A stretch of DNA of 62,867 nucleotides. It comes from Pseudomonas brassicacearum subsp. neoaurantiaca (GTDB lineage Bacteria > Pseudomonadota > Gammaproteobacteria > Pseudomonadales > Pseudomonadaceae). The DNA is taken from positions 89,907 through 152,773 of the forward strand of contig NZ_VDLV01000006.1 of assembly GCF_013608025.1 (NCBI RefSeq), read 5' to 3'. Of the stretch, positions 16,911-26,251 are shown piece by piece. A model generated the notes under the pieces. It searched no databases. It was not told where the DNA came from and saw nothing but the letters and a program-made list of their open reading frames with translations. The translations under genes were made by a program, and so were the position numbers. Each line of letters opens with the position of its first letter. Position 1 is the first letter of the stretch.

Positions 16911-18137
16911 TCAGCTTTGTTGATTCGCCGACATGGGACGCACATGCCGAGGCAATGCCAGCGAAATCAGCGCAGCCAGCAGCACGGATGCGCTGGAGAC
17001 CCAGAGGCATGCAGCCAACCCGTATCCTTGATAAACCCAGCCGGACAGCACCGTCCCGGCCAGCCGCCCGAGAGCGTTGGACATGTAGTAGAAACCCACG
17101 TCCAGCGACACGCCGTCTTCCTTGGCATACGCCACGATCAAATAGCTGTGCAGCGACGAATTCACCGCGAACAGCGCACCAAAGACCAGGAGCCCGCCCA
17201 ACAGCACCGCTGGATGAGACAGCCCCAGCGCGATCACCGCCGGAAGACCTGCCAGCGCAAGCGCCCAGAGGCATGCGGCACGTCCATCCGGCACCTGCCC
17301 GCGCTTCTTTCCAGTGATGTTCGGCGCCAGGGACTGCACGATGCCGTAACCGATGACCCAGGCGGCGAGAAAACCGCCGACTGTCCAGAAATCCCAGCCA
17401 TAGACGCTGCTCAGGTAAACCGGCAAGGCCACCACGAACCACACGTCCCGGGCGCCGAACAGGAACATCCGCGCGGCTGACAGCACATTTATCGCGCGAC
17501 TCTTGGATAGGATGTCGCGAAACTTCGGCTTGGCTTTCGCCCTGCCCAGGTCTTTTTTCAGGAGGATCAGGCTACCGACCCAGATCAGCGCCAGCACTGC
17601 CGCCATCGCCAGCAACGCACCTTGGAAACCGAGCACGGCGAGCAGCACCCCACCGAGGAAAAAACCAACGCCCTTGAGCGCGTTCTTCGAGCCGGTGAGG
17701 ATCGCGATCCATCGATAAAGCGTGCCCTGCTGCCCATCCGGCACCAGCAACTTGATCGAGCTCTTGGCGCTCATCTTGTTCAGGTCCTTGGCGATGCCGG
17801 ACAATGCCTGGGCGCTCATCACCCAGGCGATGCTCAGCAGCGCGGAAGGCACCGTCAGCATCAGCAGCGCGACGACCTGCAGGCCCAAGCCGATGTTCAT
17901 CGTCCGGTTCAGGCCCAGGCGAGCGCCCAGGTAGCCGCCTAGCAGGTTGGTGATCACGCCAAAGAACTCGTAGAACAGGAACAGCGCGGCAATCTGCAAA
18001 GGGCTGTAGCCCAGCGCGTGAAAGTGCAGCACGACCAGCATGCGCAGGGCGCCATCGGTCAAGGTGAACGCCCAGTAATTGCCGGTGACGAGCAGGTACT
18101 GCCGCACTTCTGGCGCAAGGGCCGACAAGACTTTCAT
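16911..18137 (-). CDS. arsJ: ArsJ, 1-arseno-3-phosphoglycerate MFS exporter
   Basis: This 408-residue MFS protein has the ArsJ-type N-terminus VRQYLLVTGNYWAFTLTDGA. It also has the conserved LSGIAKDLNKMSAKSSIKLL and GSKNALKGVGFFLGG segments. The established system is ArsJ working with a dedicated GAPDH. GAPDH converts glyceraldehyde-3-phosphate plus arsenate to 1-arseno-3-phosphoglycerate, and ArsJ exports it. The partner GAPDH gene ends 9 nt upstream, and the arsJ Shine-Dalgarno (GAGGAG) overlaps the gapdh stop, so the pair is coupled. No arsR, arsC or arsB/acr3 is in the window. Confidence 0.93.
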   Translation of the reverse strand: MKVLSALAPEVRQYLLVTGNYWAFTLTDGALRMLVVLHFHALGYSPLQIAALFLFYEFFGVITNLLGGYLGARLGLNRTMNIGLGLQVVALLMLTVPSALLSIAWVMSAQALSGIAKDLNKMSAKSSIKLLVPDGQQGTLYRWIAILTGSKNALKGVGFFLGGVLLAVLGFQGALLAMAAVLALIWVGSLILLKKDLGRAKAKPKFRDILSKSRAINVLSAARMFLFGARDVWFVVALPVYLSSVYGWDFWTVGGFLAAWVIGYGIVQSLAPNITGKKRGQVPDGRAACLWALALAGLPAVIALGLSHPAVLLGGLLVFGALFAVNSSLHSYLIVAYAKEDGVSLDVGFYYMSNALGRLAGTVLSGWVYQGYGLAACLWVSSASVLLAALISLALPRHVRPMSANQQS

Positions 18138-18146
18138 CGCGGCTCC

Positions 18147-19151
18147 TCAGCCCGCCAGGCCGACCATCCGGGCCAGTTCGACGGTACGGTTGGCGTAGCC
18201 CCATTCGTTGTCGTACCAGGCATAGAGTTTGACCTGGGTGCCGTTGATGACCAAGGTCGACAGCGCATCGATGATCGAGGAACGCGGATCGGTGCGGTAG
18301 TCGATGGACACCAGTGGTCGCTCTTCGAAACCGAGAATGCCCTTGAGCTCGGTGCCGGCGGCATCCTTGAGCAAGCGGTTCACTTCCTCGACCGTGGTAG
18401 CGCGCTCGACCTCGAAGACGCAATCGGTCAGCGACGCATTGGCCAACGGCACCCGCACCGCATGGCCGTTGAGGCGTCCGCGCAGCTCCGGGAAGATTTC
18501 GGCAATGGCGGTGGCCGAGCCGGTGCTGGTGGGAATCAGGCTCATGCCCGAGGCCCGGGCGCGGCGCAGGTCCTGGTGCGGCTGGTCAAGAATGCTCTGG
18601 GTATTGGTCAGGTCATGAATGGTCGTGATCGAGCCGTGGCGAATGCCGAGTTTTTCGTGGATCACCTTCACCACGGGTGCCAGGCAATTGGTGGTGCACG
18701 AAGCCGCGGTCACGATGCGATGCTGTTCTGGCTTGAACAGTTGGTGGTTGACGCCCATGACGATATTCAACGCGCCCTGCTCTTTCACCGGAGCGCTGAC
18801 CACCACGCGTTTCACGCCTTGATCGAGATAAGCCTGGAGCACCGCGACGGTTTTCATCTTGCCGCTGGCCTCGATCACTACGTCGCAACCCGACCAGTCG
18901 GTGTCAGCGATCGCTTTGTTGGCGGTGACGTTAATGCGCTGGCCGTCTATGACCAGCTTGTCGCCCTCGGCGTCGGCCTGGCGGTGCCAACGGCCGTGCA
19001 CCGAATCGAAGTTGAGCAGATGGGCGTGAGTCGCCGCGTCGCCTGCCGGATCGTTGATCTGCACGAACTCGAACTCAGGCCAGCCCCAGGCCGCACGCAG
19101 GGCAAGGCGCCCGATGCGGCCGAAACCGTTGATGCCGATTTTGATTGTCAT
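18147..19151 (-). CDS. ArsJ-associated glyceraldehyde-3-phosphate dehydrogenase
   Basis: This 334-residue GAPDH has an NAD-binding N-terminus ([13 protein letters not shown]) and catalytic Cys152 in [11 protein letters not shown]. His179 lies in the ITTIHDLTN motif. The conserved [11 protein letters not shown] is near the C-terminus. Its coupling to arsJ marks it as the arsenate-linked paralogue that makes 1-arseno-3-phosphoglycerate for export, not the central glycolytic copy. The ATG is at 19149-19151, with only a weak ribosome binding signal upstream. Upstream lies a 363-bp region with a REPIN and no gene. Confidence 0.94.
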   Translation of the reverse strand: MTIKIGINGFGRIGRLALRAAWGWPEFEFVQINDPAGDAATHAHLLNFDSVHGRWHRQADAEGDKLVIDGQRINVTANKAIADTDWSGCDVVIEASGKMKTVAVLQAYLDQGVKRVVVSAPVKEQGALNIVMGVNHQLFKPEQHRIVTAASCTTNCLAPVVKVIHEKLGIRHGSITTIHDLTNTQSILDQPHQDLRRARASGMSLIPTSTGSATAIAEIFPELRGRLNGHAVRVPLANASLTDCVFEVERATTVEEVNRLLKDAAGTELKGILGFEERPLVSIDYRTDPRSSIIDALSTLVINGTQVKLYAWYDNEWGYANRTVELARMVGLAG

Positions 19152-19243
19152 GGTTGGGGCTCATAGGAGGTGGCGCGAATATAGGTTTTTCCGCACACGA
19201 GCGAAAGACCAGCTGCACACTAATCGCTGGCAACGCGAACCCC

Positions 19244-19355
19244 GTGGCGAGGGAGCTTGCTCCCGCTCGGCTGCGCAGCAGTCGTAAAAAATCTGAATCT
19301 TGCTGACGATTTCGGGGCCACTTCGCAGCCCAGCGACAGCAAGCTCCCTCGCCAC
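19244..19355. repeat. REPIN (two inverted REP elements)
   Basis: GTGGCGAGGGAGCTTGCTCC at 19244 onward is answered by its inverted partner (GCAAGCTCCCTCGCCAC) ending at 19355. About 50 nt separate the halves, and each half carries a GC-rich imperfect palindrome. This is the standard Pseudomonas REP doublet and the main content of the 363-bp space between gapdh and the amidase gene. Confidence 0.85.
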
Positions 19356-19514
19356 GTTGCGCGGTTATTCTCGTTCGATGGCGTGCCCTCAAGTCACGCT
19401 CGTAGTACAGTCTCCACCCGATGTCAGAACCCATTTCGAAAGACGTGAAGCCACCATAACTCCGTTCAAACCGAGCCTCGCCTCACGTCATTCACCAGCC
19501 GCAGCGGTCACAGC

Positions 19515-21221
19515 ATGATTGAAATCACCGAAGTCTCCATCGCCCAGCTCCGGGCTGCGCTCGAATCCGGCCAGACCACGGCGGTGGAGTTGGTCCAGGC
19601 CTACCTGGCCAGGATCGATGCCTACGACGGGCCCGAAACACCCATCGCACTCAATGCCGTGGTGGTTCGTAACCCCGATGCGTTGGAAGAAGCAAAGGCG
19701 TCCGATGCCCGTCGAGCCAAGGGCCAGACCTTGGGTCCGCTCGACGGCATCCCCTATACGGCCAAGGACAGCTATCTGGTAAAGGGGCTGACCGCCGCCT
19801 CGGGTAGCCCAGCCTTCAAGGACCTGATCGCCTATCGCGACGCCTTTACCATCGAGCGGCTGCGCGCCGCCGGGGCCATCTGCCTGGGCAAGACCAACAT
19901 GCCGCCCATGGCGAACGGCGGCATGCAGCGTGGTGTGTATGGCCGTGCCGAAAGCCCGTACAACGCGGCCTACCTCACGGCGCCGTTCGCCTCGGGCTCT
20001 TCGAACGGTGCGGGCACCGCCACCGCCGCCAGTTTCGCGGCCTTCGGCCTGGCAGAAGAAACCTGGTCCAGCGGACGCGGCCCGGCCTCGAACAATGGTT
20101 TGTGTGCCTATACGCCGTCGCGCGGGGTGATCTCGGTGCGCGGCAACTGGCCGCTGACGCCGACCATGGACGTCGTCGTGCCCTACGCCAGGACCATGGC
20201 CGACTTGCTTGAAGTGCTGGACGTGGTGGTGGCAAACGACCCTGACACCCGAGGCGATCTGTGGCGCCTGCAACCCTGGGTACCGATTCCTTCAGTCGAC
20301 TCGGTTCGCCCTGCTTCCTATTCAAGCCTTGCCGCCAAACCGGAAACGCTGGCGGGCGTGCGCCTGGGCGTTCCGCGCATGTACATCAACGCCGACCCCG
20401 AAGCGGGCACCGCTGAGAAACCCGGAATCGGTGGCCCGACGGGACAGCGCATCATCACTCGCCCCTCGGTGATTGCCCTGTGGGAAGCCGCCCGCAAGGC
20501 GCTGGAGGCCCGAGGCGCCGAAGTGATCGAAGTGGATTTCCCGCTGGTGTCCAACTGCGAGGGCGACCGTCCCGGCGCGCCGACCGTGTTCACCCGTGGC
20601 CTGGTGTCCAAGGAGTTCCTGCACCATGAGTTGTGGGACCTGTCGGCCTGGGCGTTCGATGATTTCCTGCGGGCCAACGGCGATCCGAAACTCAATCGCC
20701 TGGCCGACGTCGACGGACCGCTGATTTTTCCCCACGACCCTGGCACCCTGCCCAACCGCGAGGACGACCTGGCCGCCGGCATGGACGAGTACGTGAAGAT
20801 GGCCCAGCGTGGCATCACGCCGTGGGACCAGATTCCCACCTTGCCCGAGGGTTTGCGCGGCCTCGAAGAAACCCGCCGGATCGATCTGGAAGACTGGATG
20901 GCACGGCTGGGCCTGGATGCGGTGATCTTCCCCACCGTGGCAGACGTCGGGCCAGCGGACGCGGACGTCAACCCAGCGTCCGCCGACATCGCCTGGAGCA
21001 ACGGCGTCTGGGTCGCCAACGGCAACCTCGCCATCCGCCACCTGGGCGTACCCACCGTCACCGTGCCGATGGGCGTCATGGCAGACATCGGCATGCCCGT
21101 TGGCTTGACGTTCGCCGGCAAGGCCTATGACGACTCGAAGCTGCTGCAACTGGCTTCTGCCTTCGAGTCGCTGGGATCGAAACGGATGATTCCGCCACGG
21201 ACGCCGCCGTTGTCAGCCTGA
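19515..21221 (+). CDS. Amidase-signature family hydrolase
   Basis: This 568-residue amidase-signature enzyme should hydrolyse an amide through a Ser-cisSer-Lys triad. Lys84 lies in GIPYTAKDSYLV. The cis-Ser is about Ser162 in FASGSSNGAG. The nucleophile by alignment is about Ser186 in TWSSGRGPAS. The usual GGSIRxPA box is therefore degenerate here. The N-terminal half aligns well with the family (LARIDAYDGPETPIALNAVV, LGKTNMPPMA). There is no signal peptide. It stands alone between two repeat elements, with no transporter or regulator adjacent. The substrate is unknown. Confidence 0.87.
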   Translation: MIEITEVSIAQLRAALESGQTTAVELVQAYLARIDAYDGPETPIALNAVVVRNPDALEEAKASDARRAKGQTLGPLDGIPYTAKDSYLVKGLTAASGSPAFKDLIAYRDAFTIERLRAAGAICLGKTNMPPMANGGMQRGVYGRAESPYNAAYLTAPFASGSSNGAGTATAASFAAFGLAEETWSSGRGPASNNGLCAYTPSRGVISVRGNWPLTPTMDVVVPYARTMADLLEVLDVVVANDPDTRGDLWRLQPWVPIPSVDSVRPASYSSLAAKPETLAGVRLGVPRMYINADPEAGTAEKPGIGGPTGQRIITRPSVIALWEAARKALEARGAEVIEVDFPLVSNCEGDRPGAPTVFTRGLVSKEFLHHELWDLSAWAFDDFLRANGDPKLNRLADVDGPLIFPHDPGTLPNREDDLAAGMDEYVKMAQRGITPWDQIPTLPEGLRGLEETRRIDLEDWMARLGLDAVIFPTVADVGPADADVNPASADIAWSNGVWVANGNLAIRHLGVPTVTVPMGVMADIGMPVGLTFAGKAYDDSKLLQLASAFESLGSKRMIPPRTPPLSA

Positions 21222-21240
21222 TCCCGACTTTAAACCACAC

Positions 21241-21330
21241 CCTGTAGGAGCTGGCGAAGCCTCGGGCCGCGTTCGGACGATCTTTTGATCTAAAGATCGC
21301 AGCCTCGCTTCGCTCGGCAGCTCCTACAGG
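21241..21330. repeat. Intergenic inverted repeat (Pseudomonas REP-like)
   Basis: CCTGTAGGAGCTG at 21241-21253 is exactly inverted at 21318-21330. The inside carries GATC-rich palindromic sequence (ATCTTTTGATCTAAAGAT). This type of element is common between genes in fluorescens-group pseudomonads. It lies after the amidase stop and may end its transcript. Confidence 0.75.
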
Positions 21331-21385
21331 GCATCAGCCAGCCAACAACGCCAAGGCTGCGCCGCCGGTGTTGGCTGGCAACCAA

Positions 21386-22171
21386 TCAATCGAACCGCCC
21401 CTCCGCCAACCGGCCGATCTCAGGCCGCGCATACAGAAACCCCTGCATCAATTCGATGCCCAGATCCAGCAGCGCGGCGCTTTCCTCCCGCGTCTCGACG
21501 CCCTCGGCGATGACGGTAATCCCCAACCGATTCGCAACCAGGAGGATCCCGTCGACAATGGCCCGTTTGACGGGGTCCTGATCGATGCCTCGGGTCAACG
21601 CCATGTCGATTTTCAGCACTTGCGGTTGGAATAGCGCCAGCAGGTTGAGCCCCGAGTAGCCGGAACCGAAGTCGTCGATGGCCGTGGTAAAGCCCTGGCG
21701 TTCGTACTCCTGGAAAATCGACTTGAGGTGGTCAGGATCATCGACCCGCTCGCCTTCCGTGACTTCGAACATGAGCCGGTTCGACGGGAAATTGCTTTGA
21801 CGCGCCGCCTCCAGTGTCGCCCGTATGCAGGTCTCGGCCCGGTACACGGCGTTGGGCAGGAAATTGATGCTGAGCAGGCAGTCGGGAATGTCGAGGATCC
21901 CCAGCCGCGCGGCCTCCTCGATCGCTTTCACACGGCACGCCTGGTCGAATCGATAACGGTTGCCGTCATTCACGAGCCCCAGGATATAAGCCGCCGATTC
22001 CCCATTCACGCCCCGGACCAGCGCCTCATAGGCAAACGCGGACCGTGTGCGGACATTGAAGATGGGCTGGAAAGCCATGGTGAAGTCGAACCCCAGCGCC
22101 TCATGGTCGCGGCATTCAGCGCAACCAAGGGACCGGAAGGTTGGAGAGGATGAAGGTGGGGTCATGTTCAT
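21386..22171 (-). CDS. EAL-domain cyclic-di-GMP phosphodiesterase
   Basis: This 261-residue protein is almost entirely an EAL domain. Catalytic and metal motifs are YEALVRG, the Asn in SINFLPNA, the Glu in MFEVTEGE, IDDFGSGYSGLNLL, LKIDMALTRG, IAEGVET and the terminal QGFLYARP. All core residues appear present, so it is probably an active c-di-GMP hydrolase. There is no membrane segment or sensor domain beyond a short N-terminus with CAECRD. The start at 22169-22171 (MNMTPPSSS) is preferred; 22165 is also possible. It stands alone. Confidence 0.92.
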   Translation of the reverse strand: MNMTPPSSSPTFRSLGCAECRDHEALGFDFTMAFQPIFNVRTRSAFAYEALVRGVNGESAAYILGLVNDGNRYRFDQACRVKAIEEAARLGILDIPDCLLSINFLPNAVYRAETCIRATLEAARQSNFPSNRLMFEVTEGERVDDPDHLKSIFQEYERQGFTTAIDDFGSGYSGLNLLALFQPQVLKIDMALTRGIDQDPVKRAIVDGILLVANRLGITVIAEGVETREESAALLDLGIELMQGFLYARPEIGRLAEGRFD

Positions 22172-22571
22172 GTTCCGTCGCGGCAGCGGGCGTCCCTGTG
22201 AAGCAGAAACTATAGGCAATACTCCTTGAGTCGGCACGGGCCCCGCTTTCTGGAGTGCTGTCAGGCCCGTTGATCGTGTGACCGCTGTCGCAAATCAGAC
22301 CTTCTTCAGAAAGCGGCCACCCTTCCCGCAGCCAGACAAGGTCGATCAAGCCCGCGCCTGCTCGCGGAAAATTGCAGCCATGGGCTGACTTGCTGCCCGG
22401 CGACGCCGAGGTAAACGCAATTAACAACGTTTAACTCGCAGGTCCACGCGACCTCCCCAAGAATGGAACGCTCTGTTCAGACTCTTCAAAGCGGGAGGCG
22501 GATTCCAGACCGCGCGGTACCGGCGCGTCTAGTCCTGCTTTTCGCCACACGCTTTCACACGGAAACGCCCC
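22172..22571. other. 400-bp intergenic region, no gene recognised
   Basis: This is the divergent spacer between the EAL gene and oprD-like gene. It must hold both promoters. A short dyad (ATTAACAACGTTTAACT, about 22420) is visible. I found no convincing coding frame, known RNA or repeat. Confidence 0.5.
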
Positions 22572-23921
22572 ATGCCGCCCGCGTCACAGAACACCGTCAC
22601 TGCCAGGCAAACGACAACCGCCTTGAAGCCACTCTGGCTCCTCGCCTTGCTCGCCGGACACGCTCCGGCAATGGCCGCACAAACAACGCCGGGATTTCTG
22701 GACGGGGCATCGCTGGAAGTCCTCAGCCGCAACTTCTACCTCAACAATGACTACCGTTCCCCGAGCCCGTCGGGCAAGAGCTACAAGCAGGAATGGGCCC
22801 AAGGATTCATCGCCACGTTCGAGTCCGGCTTCACTCCGGGTACCGTCGGCGTAGGCGTCGACGCCCATGGTTTCCTGGGTTTGAAGCTGGATGGTGGCAA
22901 GGGCCATTCCGGCACCGGGTTGTTGCCGTTGGACGATGACGGTCGCAACGAGGATGAATATTCCAGTGCCGGCGGCGCGCTGAAATTCAACGTATCGCGC
23001 ACCACTCTGGCACTCGGTGAAATGACCGTGGCGACGCCCGTATTCGATACGGCGGACAAACGCCTGCAACCGGAATATGCCAGCGGGGCGCTGCTGACCA
23101 GTCGGGAATTGGATGAGGTCAGTTTGCAGGCCGGTCATTTCACCGCGTTCAAGAATCAGGACGCGTCCACCGCCAGGGGCGATTTTTCCGGCTACGGGGC
23201 TACCACCCGCCACGCCAGCATCGACTTCATCGGCGCCGATCTGTTCAATGACCGCACGGTGGGCGGTTCCCTCTACGCCTCTGAACTGAGCGACACCTGG
23301 CGCCAGTACTACGGCAATCTGCATTCAACGGTGGGTGACCTGTTCCTCGACGGCAATCTGTATTACACCCGCGATCACGGTCGGGCCAGAGCCGGAGCCA
23401 TCGACAACACCGCTTTGAGCCTCAGCGGCAAATACCGGCTCGACGCCCAGGCCTTCACCCTGGCCTACCAGAAAATCCACGGCGACACGCCTTTCGATTT
23501 CGTCGGCGGCGATTCCATCTACCTCGCCAACTCGATCAAGTACGCCGATTTCAATGGCCCGGGCGAGCGTTCCTGGCAAGCGCGCTACGACCTCGATCTC
23601 GGCGCCCTCGGAATCCCGGGCCTGAATTTCATGGCCCGCTACGTAACGGGAAGCGGGATCGATGGCAGCCATGCGCCCCAGGGCGGCGCCTACAATCCGT
23701 TCGACAGCGACTCCGCAACCTTCAGCCCGCAACAGGGCGACGGCGGTCGCCATTGGGAACGCGATCTCGACTTGCGCTACATCGTGCCGTCAGGCCCGGC
23801 CAAGGACCTGTCGCTGCAACTCTCCCACGTCACCCACCGCGCCAACAGCGCCCAGGCCGGCGATGACATCGACAGGTTATACATCGTCATCCAATACCCG
23901 CTGAAACTGGGACCGTTTTGA
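22572..23921 (+). CDS. OprD-family outer membrane porin
   Basis: This 449-residue outer membrane porin has a long signal peptide (LWLLALLAGHAPAMA) and the OprD opening motif GFLDGASLEVLSRNFYLN. Other family features are EWAQGFIATFESGFTPGTVG, VATPVFDTADKRL and YADFNGPGERSWQARYDLDL. The C-terminal strand ends LYIVIQYPLKLGPF. OprD-family channels take up amino acids, peptides or small carboxylates. The specific substrate cannot be assigned, since the neighbours (EAL protein, small membrane protein) give no hint. Confidence 0.95.
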   Translation: MPPASQNTVTARQTTTALKPLWLLALLAGHAPAMAAQTTPGFLDGASLEVLSRNFYLNNDYRSPSPSGKSYKQEWAQGFIATFESGFTPGTVGVGVDAHGFLGLKLDGGKGHSGTGLLPLDDDGRNEDEYSSAGGALKFNVSRTTLALGEMTVATPVFDTADKRLQPEYASGALLTSRELDEVSLQAGHFTAFKNQDASTARGDFSGYGATTRHASIDFIGADLFNDRTVGGSLYASELSDTWRQYYGNLHSTVGDLFLDGNLYYTRDHGRARAGAIDNTALSLSGKYRLDAQAFTLAYQKIHGDTPFDFVGGDSIYLANSIKYADFNGPGERSWQARYDLDLGALGIPGLNFMARYVTGSGIDGSHAPQGGAYNPFDSDSATFSPQQGDGGRHWERDLDLRYIVPSGPAKDLSLQLSHVTHRANSAQAGDDIDRLYIVIQYPLKLGPF

Positions 23922-23993
23922 AAGCCCTCGAAAAAAATGCATTCCGCGCCACCGCCAAGGTCTGTAGGACATCGAGGGCAAGAGGAAAAGAGC

Positions 23994-24224
23994 GTGGATT
24001 ATCTGGGATGGGTCCAATGGCCAGCGATGGCCGTCACGGTGCTGGCCGCCTGGCTGATCGGCTCGCGCCAGCCCCGCCGGCGCGTCGCGGGGTTCAGTTG
24101 TTTTATCGTCAGCAACATTCTTTGGGTCATCTGGGGCCTGCACACAGACGCCTATGCACTGATCGTCCTGCAGTTCTGCCTGTGCGCGATGAATCTGCGG
24201 GGCTTCAGGAAAAATACCCAGTAA
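23994..24224 (+). CDS. Small three-helix membrane protein
   Basis: This 76-residue protein starts at a GTG (23994) behind AGAGGA, spacing about 8 nt. I prefer it to the upstream ATG at 23937, which has no such signal. Three hydrophobic segments are visible: WVQWPAMAVTVLAAWLIG, FSCFIVSNILWVIWGL and YALIVLQFCLCAMNL, with RQPRRR between the first two. Size and helix number recall SemiSWEET-type proteins, but no PQ motif is present, so I do not assign transport. It follows the porin by 72 nt and converges on the hybrid kinase. Confidence 0.7.
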   Translation: MDYLGWVQWPAMAVTVLAAWLIGSRQPRRRVAGFSCFIVSNILWVIWGLHTDAYALIVLQFCLCAMNLRGFRKNTQ

Positions 24225-24238
24225 CCGCTGACGAAAAC

Positions 24239-26173
24239 TTATTTCATCGTCTGCCCAATGATTTGCACCAGATCAATCTGCTTGAACGGCTTGATCAATC
24301 GTGGCAGTTGCGTGGCGAAGCCCTCCAGCCGTTCGGCGTAACCGGTAGCGAGGATGATCGGCAGGGTCGGCTGACGGTCGCGCAGTAATTTCGCCAACTG
24401 CGCCCCGTCCATCTGCGGCATGGCCATGTCCGTGATCACCAGATCGAAATCCTCGATACGCTCGTACAGCTCCAGCGCCTGGACGCCCGACGACGCGCAA
24501 AGGACCTGATGGCCAAGGTCTTCGATCAGCAACCGGGTGCTGGTCAGGACCAGGCTGTCATCATCCACTACGAGAACCTTCAATCCATTGACGGGCGGCA
24601 CCGTGGATTCCACGACCGATGGCTTGTCCGCTAACGCGTCGCCAGCCACCGGCAGCCATAGCTCAGCGGTGGTACCGACGCCTTTTTCGCTCTTGAGTAT
24701 CAGCCTACCGCCCAACTGCTCGGCCAGGCCGTGAACCATGGATAACCCCAGGCCGGTTCCCTTGCCGACGCCTTTGGTGGTGAAAAACGGATCGACGGCC
24801 AAGGCCAGTGTCGCCTCATCCATCCCCTCGCCTGCGTCGGTAATCGCCAGGCAGACATAGCGTCCAGGCGCCAGTTGCCTGTCCGGTACCGCGAGCTCGT
24901 CACCCAACCGTTCCTGCGCCTGGATCAGTATCCGGCCACCTTGTGGCATGGCATCCCGGGCGTTTGTCGCCAGGTTGAGGATCGCCAGTTCCAACTGGTT
25001 GACGTCGGCCAGCACCGGCGACAGCGCCTCGGCAAATTCGGCCTGGATATGGATCGACGGACCCAATGAGCTTTGTAGCAAGCCGCTGATGCCTTGCACC
25101 AGCGCGACCAGTTCCACCGGTTCGGAGGTCAGTTTCTGCCGGCGGGCAAAGGCCAGCATGCGCTGGGTCAGCGAAACACCACGCAGCGCGCCCTGGGTTG
25201 CGTTATCCAGCAACTGGGCGAGCTTCGGCTCGTTGGGCATGCGCTTGCGCACGATCTCCAGGTTGCCGAGGATCACCGTCAGCAGGTTGTTGAAGTCGTG
25301 GGCAATGCCCCCGGTGAGTTGTCCGATGGCTTGTAGTTTCTGCGATTGGAACAGGGCCTCGCGGGCTTGTTCCAGTGCCTCCTGGGCCTTGGTGGCGTCG
25401 GTGATATCGCGGGTGATCTTGGCAAATCCGAGCAATGTACCGGTGTCGCTGCGGATCGCATCGATGACCACGTGGGCCATGAACCGCGTGCCGTCCTTAC
25501 GCACCCGCCAGCCCTTCTTTTCGAAACGCCCCTCGGTGGCGGCGACGCTCAGGGCGCGCTGCGGCTCACCCGCTTCGCGGTCCTCGGGCGTATAGAACAT
25601 CGAGAAATGCTGGCCGATGGCCTGAGCCGGCAGGTACCCCTTGATGCGCTGCGCGCCTTGGTTCCAGTTGGTCACGCGACCATCAGGGTCAAGCATGTAG
25701 ATGGCGTAGTCGGTGACGCTTTGCACCAGCAGACGAAACTGCTGTTCGCTTTGCCTGAGGGTTTCCTCGGCCATCTTGCGATCGGTCAGGTCGCGGGTGA
25801 TCTTGGCGAAGCCGAGCAACGTGCCGCTCTGGCTGTCGATGATCGGATCGATCACCACATGGGACCAGAACAACGTGCCGTCCTTGCGCACGCGCCAGCC
25901 CTCGCCTTCGAAGCGCCCTTCACGCACGGCCGTGTCCAGCGCGCGCTGCGGAAGGCCGTCGGCACGGTCTTGGTCGGTATAGAAACGAGAAAAATGCTGC
26001 CCCAGGATTTCCGACTCTTTGTAGCCCTTGAAGCGCCGGGCGCCGGAGTTCCAACTGGTGATGATGCCCGACGGATCGGTCATGTAGATGGCATAGTCGA
26101 CCACCGCATCGATCAACAGGCGAAAGCGTTGTTCTTCGTTGACGCGAGGGGTCTTGGGGTCGTTCTCAAGCAT
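24239..26173 (-). CDS. Soluble hybrid sensor histidine kinase (PAS-PAS-HisKA-HATPase-REC)
   Basis: This 644-residue kinase has no membrane segment. Two very similar PAS domains lie at about 15-130 and 145-260. They share DYAIYM-DP-G--T-WN, GQHFS-FYT and GWRVRKDGT, which suggests an internal duplication. HisKA has phospho-His292 (GQLTGGIAHDFNNLLTV). The ATPase has GTGLGLSMVHGL and DPFFTTKGVGKG. A C-terminal receiver (about 525-644) carries phosphoacceptor Asp in LVITDMAMPQ and Lys in LIKPFKQ. The attached receiver suggests a phosphorelay to an unlinked protein. It starts 78 nt from the helicase end. Confidence 0.95.
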   Translation of the reverse strand: MLENDPKTPRVNEEQRFRLLIDAVVDYAIYMTDPSGIITSWNSGARRFKGYKESEILGQHFSRFYTDQDRADGLPQRALDTAVREGRFEGEGWRVRKDGTLFWSHVVIDPIIDSQSGTLLGFAKITRDLTDRKMAEETLRQSEQQFRLLVQSVTDYAIYMLDPDGRVTNWNQGAQRIKGYLPAQAIGQHFSMFYTPEDREAGEPQRALSVAATEGRFEKKGWRVRKDGTRFMAHVVIDAIRSDTGTLLGFAKITRDITDATKAQEALEQAREALFQSQKLQAIGQLTGGIAHDFNNLLTVILGNLEIVRKRMPNEPKLAQLLDNATQGALRGVSLTQRMLAFARRQKLTSEPVELVALVQGISGLLQSSLGPSIHIQAEFAEALSPVLADVNQLELAILNLATNARDAMPQGGRILIQAQERLGDELAVPDRQLAPGRYVCLAITDAGEGMDEATLALAVDPFFTTKGVGKGTGLGLSMVHGLAEQLGGRLILKSEKGVGTTAELWLPVAGDALADKPSVVESTVPPVNGLKVLVVDDDSLVLTSTRLLIEDLGHQVLCASSGVQALELYERIEDFDLVITDMAMPQMDGAQLAKLLRDRQPTLPIILATGYAERLEGFATQLPRLIKPFKQIDLVQIIGQTMK

Positions 26174-26251
26174 GTCGGCCGAGGCATCCGAGGGAATTTG
26201 CGTGAAGTATGGAACAAGTGTCGCGCCAGGAAAAACCTGATTTATGTATGG

